Below are positions 10,029-21,930 of a DNA stretch of 64,000 bases, one piece after another (position 1 is the stretch's first letter; each line of letters starts with the position of its first letter). Source of the stretch: Cercis canadensis (taxonomy: Eukaryota; Streptophyta; Magnoliopsida; Fabales; Fabaceae); NCBI GenBank assembly GCA_003255065.1, contig QAOA01004025.1:378756-442755 (forward strand). Direction: 5' to 3'. The notes under the pieces were generated by a model. The model was not told the origin of the DNA. It did not search any database and saw nothing but the letters and a program-made list of their open reading frames with translations. The translations under genes and the position numbers were made by a program.

Positions 10029-12593
10029 TCATTTGGCTTCCTCGGCATTTCCATTGGGTGTTTGAGATTTCCTGAACTTTCTCTCATTCGATAGTAGTCC
10101 CGCAAACCTGCCACAAACGTTACTTAATTTATTAATTTGCTCGAATATTAATTTAACAACAATTAAAATAAAGTTGTAGCATTTTTTTTTATAATAAATG
10201 AAGTTTTAGTCTTTAAGGGAATATTATAGTAGTTGAACACTCAATTGATACTCATGAGGTACCAAATTTAAATTCCATTAAATGTGGTTTTAGTGAAATT
10301 TTTAGAGGGAATAAATTATCTTTATTATATAGCTTTGAATAGATTAAAAAAATAAAGTTGTACAAGCTTAATTTTATTGGTTTTGTACCTCTTGAGAGCC
10401 TCCTCGTTGGTCTCGTGGTTAGCAGTTTCATAAATGCCAGTGTCCAAGTTAACCCTTGAAACGGGTTTCTTTAACAATTGCTCACCAATTGTGACAAGAT
10501 CATTCAAATTCTTCTTCGTGGCCACATCAACAGAAGATGTGTTTCCATTTAACGCATCGTCCTGCATTTTTTTGTTCAAAAATATTGCAACTATTACATC
10601 TTTTTTTTTTTTTTTCCTTTTTAAACATGAATCAAAATGTCAACTATTATTGTTATTCTTAGATGTTATATATTTCTTAGAGTAAAATATATTTTTTGTC
10701 GTTGAATAATCAAATAATTACGATGCCGCCAAATCAATCATCCGTATTATAAAAAATGATTACTTAAAGGATTGATTTGGTAGAAAGAGTAATTATTTAA
10801 AGACTAAAATAATATTTAAAAAATAATTCAATGACAAAAAATATATTTAACTCTATTTCTTACTTGAAAATATAAATTTGAGGAGGATGCTTATGCATGT
10901 ATACCTGAATTCGGAGGTAACTTTGCTCAGAGTGGAGGGCTTGAAAAACAACGGAGAGGTTTAGGTCAACCATATCAGAACTAGCTTGAGTAAATACATT
11001 AACCAAAGGTGTGGAGCCACCACTGGTTAGCCACCCTAAGATGCCCCATTTAGCTGCTTCTTCCGCACTGTATTTCTCTTCCTCTTTTCGGGAACCGGTT
11101 CCTAGTGATATCACCAAAAATCGGTCATATGCCAAAGGCGATATTGGGGAGAAATCGGGGGTTCCTCCATTGATTTCCCTTGTCACTTCACCTATAGCAA
11201 CAAGTGACTAGAAGCAGAGAATTAATCAACTTTTGCTAGAGATATAAGAGATTAATAAATATATTATCATAATTTAGACATTATATATACCGGATTATTT
11301 GCAGCAACTCCTCCATCAATAAGGTTAAACTCTCTGATCACTTTGCCTTCAGAGTCTTTCGCTTGAAAATAGTGAGCTGGAAGATAGGTTGGTGCTGCTG
11401 AAGTTGCAATGCATATATCCGAGAGTTTGGCGTCTAAGCTTGGATTCTTTTTCAGCTGTTGCACCAAATCAACATATATATTAATTAATGGGGACAAATG
11501 GAAAAGTAGAAGAAGAAAGAAACCTCAGCTTTTAGTTATTTGAAAAGAAGAGAATATGAAAGAAAGAGAACCAAAAGGAAAAACGTATATTGTAGGAGAA
11601 TTGAAAATCGAAGAGAAGGTGATGAACCTGAAAGCTGGAAAAGATTGTGGGCTGAAGGTGCTTGATGTCGAAGGTTGGGATAACAACGTTAGTCAATGTC
11701 TGGTGGAGTTTCGTTCCTCCTAGTTTTTCCTTAACTAGGTTATGTAAGTACTTCCCGTTGTACTTTGGTCCCAATAGGGCTTTGACGATCTTCGCAGTAT
11801 TACGAAATAATTTACATCTGTTCAAACATACCAATATTTTTATTGTGTCAATCCATATCAGGGACAATGATAATAACAATACATAGTATATACAAAAGTG
11901 ATTCAATTAATGGAATATACTATACTTGTTCTGTGGGAAGATTTTTGCGCAGTTGTCAAGGTAAAAGTTCTTGATTTCTGAGGCTGCAAATAAGGGTCGG
12001 TTCTTTTCATTTGGGGCAGCCAGCATGGCAGTCACTAAGCCACCTGTGCTTGTGCCAGCAATAACGTCAAAATAGTCAGCCAGTCTTGCACCTTCACCAT
12101 CCAACCTCTGCATCGATCATACATTACATTTTATATATATAGAGCCGAGAAAACATTATAGTTAGCACCCCAAAGTAATCATATTCTTTGTCCTAATTTT
12201 TTGTAAAACTGAAAATGAAATAAGCAGAGAATTAATGAAAATGATAATGAACGTCCATGACTATAAGGGCATATTTGAACGTCCATTAGAATTGTGTCAT
12301 AGGCATGTCATGACTCATGACTATAAGGGCAGGCGCAATGAATGAAATACTAGCTATAAAAAGAGATAGGGTGCCTTGCATTGATTTAAAAGTAACGAAC
12401 ATAGGCAATAAAATTTTATGAGAATAATATGGTACACAATGATAGCTAGCTAGCTAGCTACCTGAAGCTCTGATTCTAGGAAACCAAGTATAACTCCTGG
12501 AATGACTCCCCTTATTCCACCACCGTCAATACTGAGAACAGTAATAAGGTTCCCATATTTTGGAGGTAGTAAGAATGCCTTCTTTGCTTCCAT
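10029..12593 (-). CDS. Patatin-like phospholipase (PLP2-like), seven exons
   Basis: A complete acyl hydrolase gene on the minus strand. Exons inferred from GT-AG sites and reading frame are 12462-12593, 11926-12107, 11628-11817, 11291-11455, 10905-11207, 10389-10561 and 10029-10107, totalling 1,224 nt or 407 aa plus stop, the usual size for plant patatin-like proteins. The oxyanion loop DGGGIRG lies at residues 23-29, the nucleophile elbow GTSTG holds Ser64, and the catalytic-dyad Asp215 is in IDGGV. The family is known to hydrolyse galacto- and phospholipids in the cytosol and is often induced by stress or pathogens. No signal peptide is visible, unlike vacuolar storage patatin. The start at [11 protein letters not shown] is the first ATG about 85 bp below a TATA box, and all phases agree. 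Intron 5 carries a MITE. A broken paralogue lies 5.4 kb further along on the same strand. Confidence 0.93.
10680..10853. mobile_element. Mutator-type MITE in intron 5 of the patatin-like gene
   Basis: 174 bp. Terminal inverted repeats GAGTAAAATATATTTTTTGT / GAGTTAAATATATTTTTTGT (right end reverse-complemented) run for about 28 bp. A perfect 9-bp target duplication TATTTCTTA flanks it (10671-10679 and 10854-10862), the size made by Mutator-like transposases. It shares the GAGTWAAA terminus with the elements at 13146-13454 and 56986-57250. Its right end lies about 50 bp inside the exon 5 donor, so it could affect splicing, but the donor site is intact. Confidence 0.85.
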
Positions 12594-12678
12594 GGGGTCT
12601 GATGAGATATGAAGGGAGCCTTGGAGGGAAAAGCTTCGAACTTTTAAGATATGCCCTTGTAGGATGAGAAAGATGGGT

Positions 12679-12687
12679 ATATATAGA
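12679..12687 (-). promoter_or_regulatory. TATA box of the patatin-like gene
   Basis: CTATATATA on the minus strand, about 85 bp upstream of the inferred start codon. This gives a predicted short leader of some 50-55 nt. Confidence 0.6.
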
Positions 12688-13145
12688 ATCTTAATCCTTC
12701 ATTTCCGACAACTTTTTTTTCTTCATCCGTAAATAGTACAATGTGCATGCTTAAAAAACTTTGACCCGCTTCCAAGGGCGTCTCTTGTTTTGACAGTAAA
12801 CTTGTCTTAGTGCGTTGTGCGAGAATTGCAGTTGAGACACAAACAAGAAAGACTTGTAGGTTTGAAGATTAAGTAAGTAAAATATTGACCTCCTCCCACA
12901 TGCCAACAATGTCTATCTAGTAATTAGGCGAAACCATGGCGCTCATGGGTTATCCAATCTGATGAATACATTGAAAATTCATGATTCACTTATTTTCCTA
13001 GTAACATGTAGCTAGATACAATGAAGAGAAAATTGATAAATCTCATTGTGAGAATCAAATTATATTTAACATTTGGAGTCAAACAACTGCATATATATTT
13101 AAAAGGTAATCTCTAAATTCACAAAAGGCAGCGTCAAACAAAAAA

Positions 13146-13454
13146 GAGTAAAACCCCTTTTTGGTCCCTGAAAAATTCAATGATTGACAAGTTAATCCCC
13201 TAAAAATGTTCGCTGACAATTTCGTTCTCGAATTATGGTTCCGTATGACAAATTAGTCCTTAGTTGATGACTAATTTGAGGACTAATTTGTCGTATGAGA
13301 CCATAATTTGAGGACGAAATTGTCAGCGAACATAATTCGAGGACTACTTTGTCGTACGAAACCATAATTTGAGAACGAAATTGTCAGCGAACATTTTTGG
13401 GGGACTAACTTGTCAATTGTTGAATTTTTCAGGGACTCAAAAGGGGTTTAACTC
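13146..13454. mobile_element. Mutator-type MITE, long terminal inverted repeats
   Basis: 309 bp. Ends GAGTAAAACCCCTTTTTGGT and, reverse-complemented, GAGTTAAACCCCTTTTGAGT, with inverted similarity continuing for about 50 bp and again internally (blocks of the type CGACAATTTCGTTCTCGAAT repeated in both senses). A perfect 9-bp duplication AACAAAAAA flanks it (13137-13145 and 13455-13463), although the right copy merges with a poly-A run. Confidence 0.8.
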
Positions 13455-13457
13455 AAC

Positions 13458-13482
13458 AAAAAAAAAAAAAAAAAAAAAAAAN

Positions 13483-13516
<34 letters not shown>
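13458..13516. repeat. Poly-A tract with an undetermined base
   Basis: About 58 A residues interrupted by an N at 13482. The true length is uncertain; treat it as an assembly soft spot rather than biology. Confidence 0.9.
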
Positions 13517-13520
<4 letters not shown>

Positions 13521-14589
13521 CGATGCACGACAATCATCTTGAAAGTTCCCGATGGTTAATAAAGATAGTCGTCCTATGCTTCAGCACCACGTATGCATTC
13601 AACTAAGGCGTGCCAGTTATACTTGCAAAACAATTAAGTTCAAGATGAAAGTAAAATTCTAAAAGTTCTTTGATGTGATACTAAAAAATATCAAAGGTAT
13701 GAGAATAAAAATATGTGAATAATAACTCAGTTAATCATGTATTTTATGTAAAATTAATTTTTTATGTTAAGTTCAAATTAAATCCGATGTCTCTTAATTG
13801 GTTGTAAAGTTCACACTTATTATTCATATCATTCTAACGTCTTCACATACAAAATATGTAATATAGTTATTCTGTATTTTTCAAAATAAACTTTAGATTT
13901 TAAAATTTAGTTCTTTTTTTCCTAAAAATATTTGAAGTATCAAATTTGTAGTTCAGATTGACCATGAATAACACGTTTAAAATTTGATTACTTTTGATAT
14001 GTTTTGATATGAAATACTTATGGTATCATTCAACGTGGATCATGTATATATTAATTTCATTTTTTTTTTTAACAAATATAAGAACATAACATGCATTAAA
14101 CAATAACTCTATCGTCCACCAAAAAATAATTCTATATTGACAAGATATGTATGGTTGAAGTATAACCACATAAGGGAGGGGAGGGTTTGGAGGTAGTAGA
14201 GTTGGAGTTTAAGTGGGAAACATGATAGTAGGATACTGAAATTAGTTCAAGAGGTGGTGAGAGGGGTTAGGGACTCTTTTGGTTTGAAATGGATAAACAT
14301 TTTCAACAAATTTGACATGCCTAAAAATGTAGAATTTTTTATTTTCAAAATCATAATAGATAAAGACATGGTGATTGATAGAATAATTTAAAAAGATGCA
14401 TGGGGTGGAACATGTAAGTAGTTTACGAGGAGAGTATGGACGCAGCTAGGGGTAGCATAGGCAACCAAAAGCACTAAAATTTGTATAATTAGGGTTTTGA
14501 TTAAAGAGCTTTTAATATGAGGAAGACATGTGAAGAACTAGTATAGGGAGTCTGTTAATTAAGAAATTAGTAGTTTGATAAGCATGAGA

Positions 14590-14826
14590 TCAAAACTTAA
14601 TAGGGAAAGAAGGATGGTTTAATAGGGAGAGAACGGTTTCTACAATGTGTCTATGTTTTCTTTCTGCAAGACCATTCCTCTCAAGGATATAGGGAGGAGT
14701 GGTAAAGAAAGAAATACCATGTTGAGCAAAAAATGACTTTAATTTTATGAATTCTCCTCCATTGTCTAAATGAAAAGAAATGATGGATTGATTAAAAAAG
14801 GATTCCACACACTCACACACTGCAAA
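14590..14826 (-). mobile_element. Ty1/copia integrase fragment
   Basis: A minus-strand fragment of about 76 codons covers the integrase catalytic region (FHLDNGGEFIKL, FFTTPPYILERNGLAERKHR). It resembles the same region of the plus-strand copia element near 3830-4010 but is a separate, older piece with no adjoining gag, RT or LTR that I can recognise. Confidence 0.85.
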
Positions 14827-15218
14827 TCAAGTTCTACTCCTTCTTACTGAGTAAAGATTGAGATGGGCAAGAAGAGATCTCCAAAATCTGGAAAGATCAG
14901 CAAAAGAGAGAAGATGGAGTAAGTTATTCAAAATGCGACACCGTTCACCATCTCTCTTCCTCTGAAACACCACCGTTCTCATCCGAGATTGTGACTATTA
15001 GCATTGAAGAACTTCAATAGAAGTCATCGACTATGAATATCCCCATCATGAGCTGACTGCATGAAATGAGGGAGTGTCTTGGCTAGGGATTTCGGAATGG
15101 GTTTGGGGAAATAGAAGCAAAAACTCGAGGAGAGGGAGAAAGGAGGTCAGCGTGTGAATGAAACAGGTGCCAAAATGACACCATTTTGGGAGAAATCTAA
15201 AAAAAAAATGAGTTTTGT

Positions 15219-15402
15219 GAACCGGTTGGTTATTAAAAACTGTTATCGGTTCACCGGTTTTTCTTGTTCGCACCGGTTCACACCCATTTTTATCAATTTA
15301 ATCACCTCACCAATTTTTCCTTTTGAACCAAGTCGGAATTCAAACCGTATGCCTGTCCGACCGGTTGAACTAGTCAATCTGATCCGGTTTTTAAAACCTT
15401 GG
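15219..15402. repeat. ACCGGTT-rich transposon-derived repeat
   Basis: Several GAACCGGTT/ACCGGTTCA blocks in both senses, ending TCCGGTTTTTAAAACCTTGG. This resembles repeats I know to recur across plant genomes as remnants of DNA transposons. I cannot define its ends or superfamily. Confidence 0.45.
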
Positions 15403-15569
15403 AAAATAGACATAGACATAGACAGAGAAGGTGAATTCAATCGTGCATGCCAAAGCTGCTCAATATTTGCTTTGAGATAGGCAGCCAAAGATTACCATGC
15501 CTTTAAGCTTTGAAGCCTTACCAGAAATGCTTCACGATATGGTTTTTGCCCTCAATATTTTATGCAAAA

Positions 15570-15826
15570 GGTTAAAAATTGATTTAACTCTATTAGCTAA
15601 ATGTTTATGAATGTTTTATATCTAACATGCTCTCACACGTAAAAATTATTTGAGCTTAAAGCGTGAACAAATTACATGTCGACTTAAATTTTGTGCAAAA
15701 TTTTTAATTTAATTGAGAAAGTCAAAATAGAAGGATAAAAAGCTCTGAAATCATGTCAAAAACTGATTTAATTTAAAAATTTAAACTGTTAAATAAAAAC
15801 TCAAAAATAATTTTATATCTAATATT
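15570..15826 (-). repeat. Dispersed repeat family, copy 1
   Basis: The first of eight or so copies. In minus orientation it has TTAGATATAAAATTATTTTT near one end, TTTAACAGTTTAAA, then a CATGATTTCAGAGC-like block and TTCTCAATTAAATTAAAA. Other copies are at 28743, 29050, 32995, 33600, 43548, 48350 and 57690. Confidence 0.55.
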
Positions 15827-16257
15827 TATGTCATGAGAACGAAAAGAGGTTCCATTAGAAATGTTCACAATTGGTAAAACAATCTTTAAGGTATTGCTCA
15901 TTTAATTTATTATCCAATGAAATCTGCGAAGCCTCGTGCTTGGAAATTAGAATAAAATAATGATAGGATTTGCCTTTAATTGGAGGACCACTTGAACCAT
16001 GCTTTATCAATTTCATTGAACTGATCCTAGCATCAATTGGCGGCTCATTCCAACATTTGACCTATAACCGAGGTGCGGCGGGTCTACAAGGACTTCAAGA
16101 CAAGGAAAGTTTCAGTTCATTTTTTTTTCTTCTTTCAACTCAACCACCAGTCTCTGTGTAAGTAACAGTGTTAATAACCATCAAAATATAATTTTGCAGA
16201 GGCTCTAGATTTAGATTTCTACGTCGTTATCTTAATCACTAAATATAGAATAAATTA

Positions 16258-16800
16258 TAGGTTTAATTATAATTTTGGTCCCCTATTTTAATAATTTTAA
16301 ACTTTTTGGTCTCTCTTATTTAAAAACAAACAATTTAACCTCTCTATATGCATAAAATGTGCAATTTTAATTCTTTCATCTTTAAGCCAAAATTTCTCAA
16401 GTCTAGTAAAAGGTGCAAACTTCTCTGATTCATAATTTCATCGTTCAGATTGAAGAGCTACGTTTTGCGAACCTCCCAACAAAATTTCAACTCGATCCAA
16501 CAGTGGGACTCAGCTCAAAATATCAAAACTAACAATTTTCATCTTACCAAAGATCAAAATTCATTCACCGTTAGATCAAGTCGAAATTTTGGAAAGAGTT
16601 TCATAAGACGTAACTTTTCAATTTGAACGGTTGGATTAAGAATAAGAGAACTTTACACCTTGAAATAGACTTAAAAAATTTTGGCTTAAAGACGAAATGA
16701 CCAAAATTGCACATTTTATAAATATAAATGGGCTAAATTGTTCATTTTTAAACTAGAGGGACCTAAAAGTTTAAGTTATTAAAATAAAATAACCAATGGT
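16258..16800. mobile_element. Foldback (long inverted repeat) element
   Basis: The left arm TTGGTCCCCTATTTTAATAA ... TTTAAAAACAAACAATTTAA pairs with the right arm TTAAATTGTTCATTTTTAAA-type sequence ... AGGGACCTAAAAGTTTAAGT. Inner blocks (TTTAAGCCAAAATT / AATTTTGGCTTAAA; CGTTCAGATTGAA / TTCAATTTGAACG) continue the pairing over most of its roughly 540 bp. A non-autonomous DNA element is likely; I could not find a clean target duplication. Confidence 0.6.
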
Positions 16801-17399
16801 AAAGATTTGAAATATTTTCATCCCTTGCATCAAAAAGTTAATTAATAAGCAAATTTAAACAACCATAAAAAGAAAAATATAAAAGTTTTAAAAAAAACAA
16901 AAATGTGAATTCTTTAACGTGTAATAGTCAATACTAGGCATTTGATATTTTCGGACACCTAGAAAACGCAGTCTCGAAAAAGAAATTTGAAAATCTTGGG
17001 TCCTTTGCAAAAAGAGAAGTTATAAGGATACAGTTTTGTGTCTTTTTACAAATTTAAAGATATCATTAATTTAGACTTATAGTTAGTATTTCTTTGTAAG
17101 TGAAAGAAGTGGCCCTAAATAGAAAATTTTAGTATGTTGGGTAAGCAAGAAAGTGATTTTGCATTGTTGATTATATTTGACAACACTTCAACCCTCTCCC
17201 TCTTTTGTTCTGTAAATATAAAATTTTAGTATGTTGGGTCCATGTCACTGAAAAAGCAAGAAAGTGATTTTGCATGGTTGATTATATTTGAAATCTGTGT
17301 CTGCTGCTGATGTCTCAATTTCCCAAGTTTCTGCTGACCAACCAGCACAACGAGATAACTTAAAAAAAAATAAATAAATAAACAAACAAAACAAAACAA

Positions 17400-17684
17400 A
17401 AAAAACCTTAGAAATTTCAACTGGAATTTCAAAAAATAAAAATAAAAATAAAAATTTAAATTTTTTTAAAAAAATTTTTTTTTTAAAATTCTAATGATAA
17501 AATTCTGTTAGAATTTTTTGTTAGAATTTTGTAAACAAATTGAATTCCGACAATAAAATTTTATTAAAATTTTCGTTGAAATTATTTTTCCGTTGGAATT
17601 TACAATTCCAACGATCCAAATTTCGTTGGAATTCAAAATTTCAACAGAAAAATTCCGTTGAAATCCAGAAAATTTGTTGTAGTG
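17400..17684. mobile_element. CACTA-type transposon terminus
   Basis: The stretch ends TTTGTTGTAGTG (17673-17684), the reverse complement of CACTACAACAAA, the hallmark terminus of plant CACTA (En/Spm) elements. The preceding 200 bp carries repeated TTCCGTTGGAATT / AATTCCAACG motifs in both senses, as expected of CACTA subterminal regions. I found no matching left end, so the element appears truncated. Confidence 0.65.
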
Positions 17685-18020
17685 AAATTAGAATTAATTG
17701 TTAGATAGCAATCACAAATGACAAATATCAAGGTCGACTAGAAGATATAAATCTGCTTATTCTACACTTTGTTCAATATGTAGCCAGGGGAAAAAGAAGA
17801 GAGAAGCTTCCTTATTCCATAGAAATTTACTCCTTACACAAAATAACAAATAATTAAGCAATCTGATCTGTATCTTTTTGCTTTACGAATTATAACAATA
17901 GATAATTCAAAAAGAAAACCAACATCAAAGAAAAAAATGAAATTACATCCATTTTATTGAACACAATTTAAAGAATAATAAAGCATGGAAATTGATAGAT
18001 AATGAAAGATACACGTCGCA

Positions 18021-18772
18021 CTATATAGCCTTCTTTGTGTGTGGGGATTTCATTTCTCGGAGTCTCCTCTCTTGAGAAAGTATTTTAGCAAACCTGCAAT
18101 GATTAGAAACAAAAGTTTCATTTTAGAAGAATATAATATAATTGAATTATAATAGACCTAATCACTAAGTGACGCATTAATATATTATGATCAAGATTTT
18201 AATTTTTTTCTTACTTTCTGCGGGCATCCTCATTAGTTCCTGCATTTTCCATTGGTTCAGATAGACCCGTTTCCTGCAACTACCTGTATCCGAAGGTAAT
18301 TATCTTGTGAATGAAGTGCTTGAGAGACGGTAACTAGATGGAAATCAACAAGATCTGCACTTTATTGAGTGAAGACATCGATTAAGGTAGTAGAACCACT
18401 GTGTGTTAGCCAATCCAATATGCCCCACTTGGCTTTCATAGCATTGAATTTTTGTTCATTCTTGGGTGTCCCAGTGCCTATTGAGATTATTAGAAGGCGA
18501 CCATAGTCCATGGGCTTGATTGGAAAGAAATCAGGATTATCATCAATAATCTGTTTGGTTACTTGGTTCACGGCTACTAAAGTCTGCATCATCAAGATTA
18601 TTGTTTTTTTAATAGAAAAAATATTAGAGAATTCCATCCAGTAATATTATCGGTAGTCTAAATAAAAATTTCAAAAACTAAAATTAGTTAATATAGTTGC
18701 ATATACCGGATTATTGGTAGCAACACCACCATCGGTTAGGTTGAATTCGTGTACCTTCCCTTCTGGGTCTAA
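18021..18772 (-). pseudogene. Patatin-like pseudogene, last four exons only
   Basis: Minus-strand remnants align with exons 4-7 of the intact gene at 10029-12593. They are part of exon 4 with the catalytic FNLTDGGVATNNP (18710-18772), exon 5 (about 18285-18585; PDFFPIKPMDYGRLLIISIG), a shortened exon 6 (ETGLSEPMENAGTNEDARRK, about 18210-18280) and exon 7 ending RRLREMKSPHTKKAI. The first three exons, with the oxyanion loop and nucleophile Ser, are absent. Exon 5 has an in-frame stop after DVFTQ, and exon 6 has lost most of its 5' half. Upstream sequence beyond 18772 shows no patatin similarity. It reflects tandem duplication followed by decay. Confidence 0.88.
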
Positions 18773-19430
18773 GTTTGTGGATATTAAGTAATGTAAAATA
18801 TAAAAATCTAATATTTGAATTGAGTCAAGATTTATGAATCTAAACTTTTGGATTAAGTTAATGCTTATCCAAATATGTTATACAACAAGCTTGCTGGCTC
18901 ACGACATGGTATTAATCCCACATTTGGCATGATTATAATGAACTGGCTTATGGAATATAGTTGGAATTATAAAATATTAGAATTCATCCTTGGTGCAGAC
19001 ATCTAATGTCTTGAAAAAGCATAATCTTCAAAACAAAGAAAACATCTGAATCATAGCTGCTGAAAGTATAATAGACATTAATTTAGGTTAACTTCACTTT
19101 CATGCATTGTCAATTCTTTGTGAATTTAACTTTCCCCCATTGATTTAGCCAGCAAAATTTTTGAAAATGAAGTCAAGTAACCTAATTGATTATATGAAAA
19201 GCTTTAGTTTCACATGACTCTTCGCATACATAAGGAAAGGCCCAAAATATATTCCTGACTATTCAATATATAGATAATATGTAATTCTATCATTTTGTCA
19301 TCTACCAATATACTATAAAATATTTCCATTTCGTAGCTCGTAGTGTCAGTGAAAAGTTAAGATCTAAAATGATATAACACAATGAAGATTTTCTTATTTC
19401 TCAAATAAAATATTTTTCTCCAGCAATAAA

Positions 19431-19691
19431 ATGAAGGGATTCCATCCTATAAATTTCAGTATACTTCAATTCAACAATACAAAAATACAAGTGAGCAAAC
19501 CAACATTCATTTCAGCAAGCACTAACGGGGAGAGTTTCATTGATAATAGTAACTTTGACTATACTGCTAGTTGTAGCAGTTCAAGCAAATGGGATAACCA
19601 AGTCATCTCTTCCTTTAATGATGTGGAGTGGGTTGCAGGTGATTTCATGGATCGAGCTGAACATAATAAGACCAAGAAAAAAAGAGCATAA
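19431..19691 (+). other. Unrecognised open frame, 86 codons
   Basis: An ATG-started frame of mixed composition (Ser- and Asn-rich middle, segment SSFNDVEWVAGDFMDRAEHN, Lys-rich end). The DVEW/GDFMDRA part looks more protein-like than random AT-rich DNA. I do not recognise the family and see no promoter or splice context. It could be an exon of a lost gene or chance. Confidence 0.2.
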
Positions 19692-20639
19692 CTTTCAGCT
19701 CGGGTAGAGTTATGGGGCCCATTGTCTATCGTTTTAAAGCTTGTTCAGAGGCCGATGATGTGACAACCCGGGTTTACTCGGTAGGCCATTTTCGGGCCCA
19801 AAATCATTCAAAACATTCGTTTAGGTACTGTTTTGTAATTTGCTTTAGTTTCGGGTTTATGTTTAATTTCATAGTTGATGTTTAGGGTTTGCTTTCATAC
19901 TTCAGCTAGTGTTATCATTTGTAGCCGCATTTAGTAATAATATTCAGTTCTTTTGAGGTTTATATAGTTTGTATGTGAGATCCCTATTTGATTGCTTTCT
20001 CACGGCGTCATTTAAGTACTCTGGTAATTTCTCCCTCCTCTTTGCAGAACTCTCAATATCAATCTTTTCGCTCATCAGTTACAAATATAATCTCCACTTT
20101 GAGATGTAAGAAACGAATGAGATTTCACAGCAACGTTGGCAACGATCCTTGTGACAGAAATAACCTGGTAAGGAAACAAATATTAAAAGCTAATTTATGA
20201 AGGCTACATAAGATAGTGCGTTGTGTTTATGATCGATGTTTCTTTTAGCAGTCACTAGGAATCTTGAAACAAAGAATTGTTGAGGTGTACCACTCTTTCT
20301 AACTTTCACTACTTATAAGTAAGTATCCAAGAGCCAAATATGTCAAAAATGATAGGGCCAATAATAGTTTTAATTAATATGTCTAACATGCCCCTTTCCT
20401 TTGAGCTGGAGAAAACACATATTCAATTTATCTGACCACATACCCACATTCACCTTGTGCTCTATATCCCTTTTTATGGAACAAAACTAGAAAGGTAAAT
20501 AGATTCATGTTTACGTAATTAATACTTTAAGGCTGTTTAGTTAACATCAAGTAGTAATTAATCAAGCATTTTGTCATAACTAGCTAAAGTGACATAAAGC
20601 AAATTTGGTCAAACTAAGGTTTGTCACAAAAGGGAATTA

Positions 20640-21060
20640 TCTGATAAAGCCACGTGGGCCAAGTGAGAGAATGTTAGCCACGTTTCTTAAGAGAAGATGA
20701 CCCACTAAAGAGATATTTATCTATCACTAATAAGAAATATTTATCTATCAGATAATTAGTGAATGTTTATTCCGTCATAAGATATATTTATCTATTAGAT
20801 AATTATTGATAATTAGCTAGTTGTGAGAAGAGATAGTTATCTTGAGATAACTAGTAAAGAGTTAGTCTCCTTGATGGAAGAAAGTTGTTATAGATAGTTA
20901 TCAGATAGGGTCTCTAACCTAACCTATAAATAGTTTGTGATATTCCATCAGTATAAAGCATAAGGAAAAGGCATAGGCTAGAAGCACTCTCTCAGTTCTT
21001 CTAAATACTACTAGGCATCAATCAATGGCTAAATGTTAGTAATTCCGCAATAAAATTTAC
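20640..21060 (+). repeat. Possible solo LTR remnant
   Basis: A block with many ATTTATCTATCAGATAATT-type repeats, a TATA-like CCTATAAATAG (about 20921-20931), then CTCTCTCAGTTCTTCT and an AT-rich end. This is the layout of a copia-type LTR. No primer site, coding part or target duplication was seen. Confidence 0.3.
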
Positions 21061-21664
21061 ATGTATGATTTATATTTCTTTCACAAATGACTATTTTTAT
21101 ATCCATAGTTATTTTTGAGAAGTAAAAATGATTCTAAAAGTCTTTTGAAAACTAAATTAATTATATTTATATCTTTTCAAACAAAACAATATTTTACTCA
21201 TAAATTATTTATTCATTCTTCATAATGGATAAGTATCTAGTCAACACGTAACCACAGTAATACCTCCGTGATACTAGAGTGAAAGACAAATAAAGGCTAT
21301 GGCGCATTCAATGGCGGGGAAAAAAAAAAAGTTAAAAGGTTCTAACCATTTTATTACTTTTGACAAATATTTTTTTTTAAAGAAAGGAAATATGATACAT
21401 GAGATTGAGAGTATCATAATTTTCAACTAATACTGAGTTGGGGTTTTTATTCTTCCAATGGATTAACTTTCAGCCCATTTTGTAAAACTAAATTACGTAA
21501 AAATTAGTCGCAGCCCACAAAAAAGATAAATCCTCGCCTTTGTACCAAAAAAAAAAAAAAAACCCACAATAAGATAAATTCTATATAAAATAATTCTCCC
21601 TCATTTTCAAGTAACTTAGACACTCTCCCTTCTATTTTAGAACTTACAAAGACCTCTCTTGAAC

Positions 21665-21930
21665 TTTAAGAGTTTAGTCTAATGATAAAAATGCAATAAT
21701 TTCATTTAAACTAGCTAAGGTTCAAAACTTGGAGTCGGGTAGCAACCAGAATAATTTTTTTCCTAAATGTACTAAGATATGGGGTATGCGCCTTTAAAAT
21801 CGTTTAGAGAAAGATTAATTGCACTAAGTCGATGTAGGGTATGCGCCTTTAAGATTGTTTGGAGATGAATTTATTCTCAATGTGTAAAAGCTAACTCGAT
21901 GATATATTCACCATTAAAAAACCAAAAAAA
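21665..21930 (+). mobile_element. Possible tRNA-derived SINE
   Basis: A degenerate A-box-like TTTAGTCTAATGATAAA and B-box-like GGTTCAAAACTTGGAG lie about 40 bp apart, followed by two direct repeats of GGGTATGCGCCTTTAA (near 21780 and 21837) and an A-rich end. Weak, based on spacing and motif likeness only. Confidence 0.3.

Larger units (their letters stand above)
12688..14589. other. Intergenic, upstream of the patatin-like gene
   Basis: Contains the promoter flank, a MITE (13146-13454) and a long poly-A tract with one undetermined base. The remainder is AT-rich with no recognisable coding sequence. Confidence 0.6.
14827..18020. other. Intergenic, repeat-rich
   Basis: Contains an ACCGGTT-rich repeat (15219-15402), one copy of a dispersed repeat (15570-15826), a foldback (16258-16800), an imperfect direct repeat of about 55 bp (17137-17196 and 17224-17292, TTTTAGTATGTTGGGT ... 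TGATTATATTTGA) and a CACTA-type terminus (to 17684). No host gene seen. Confidence 0.6.

Noticed and set aside
15046-15488. Overlapping open frames on both strands near 15.0-15.5 kb
   Set aside because: They fall across the ACCGGTT-rich repeat and a GACATA microsatellite; the openness follows from repeat composition.
19758-19800. Start of a Ty3/gypsy LTR (TGTGACAACCCGGG)
   Set aside because: Suggestive text only; no partner LTR, primer site or coding domain was found, so it is not listed as an element.
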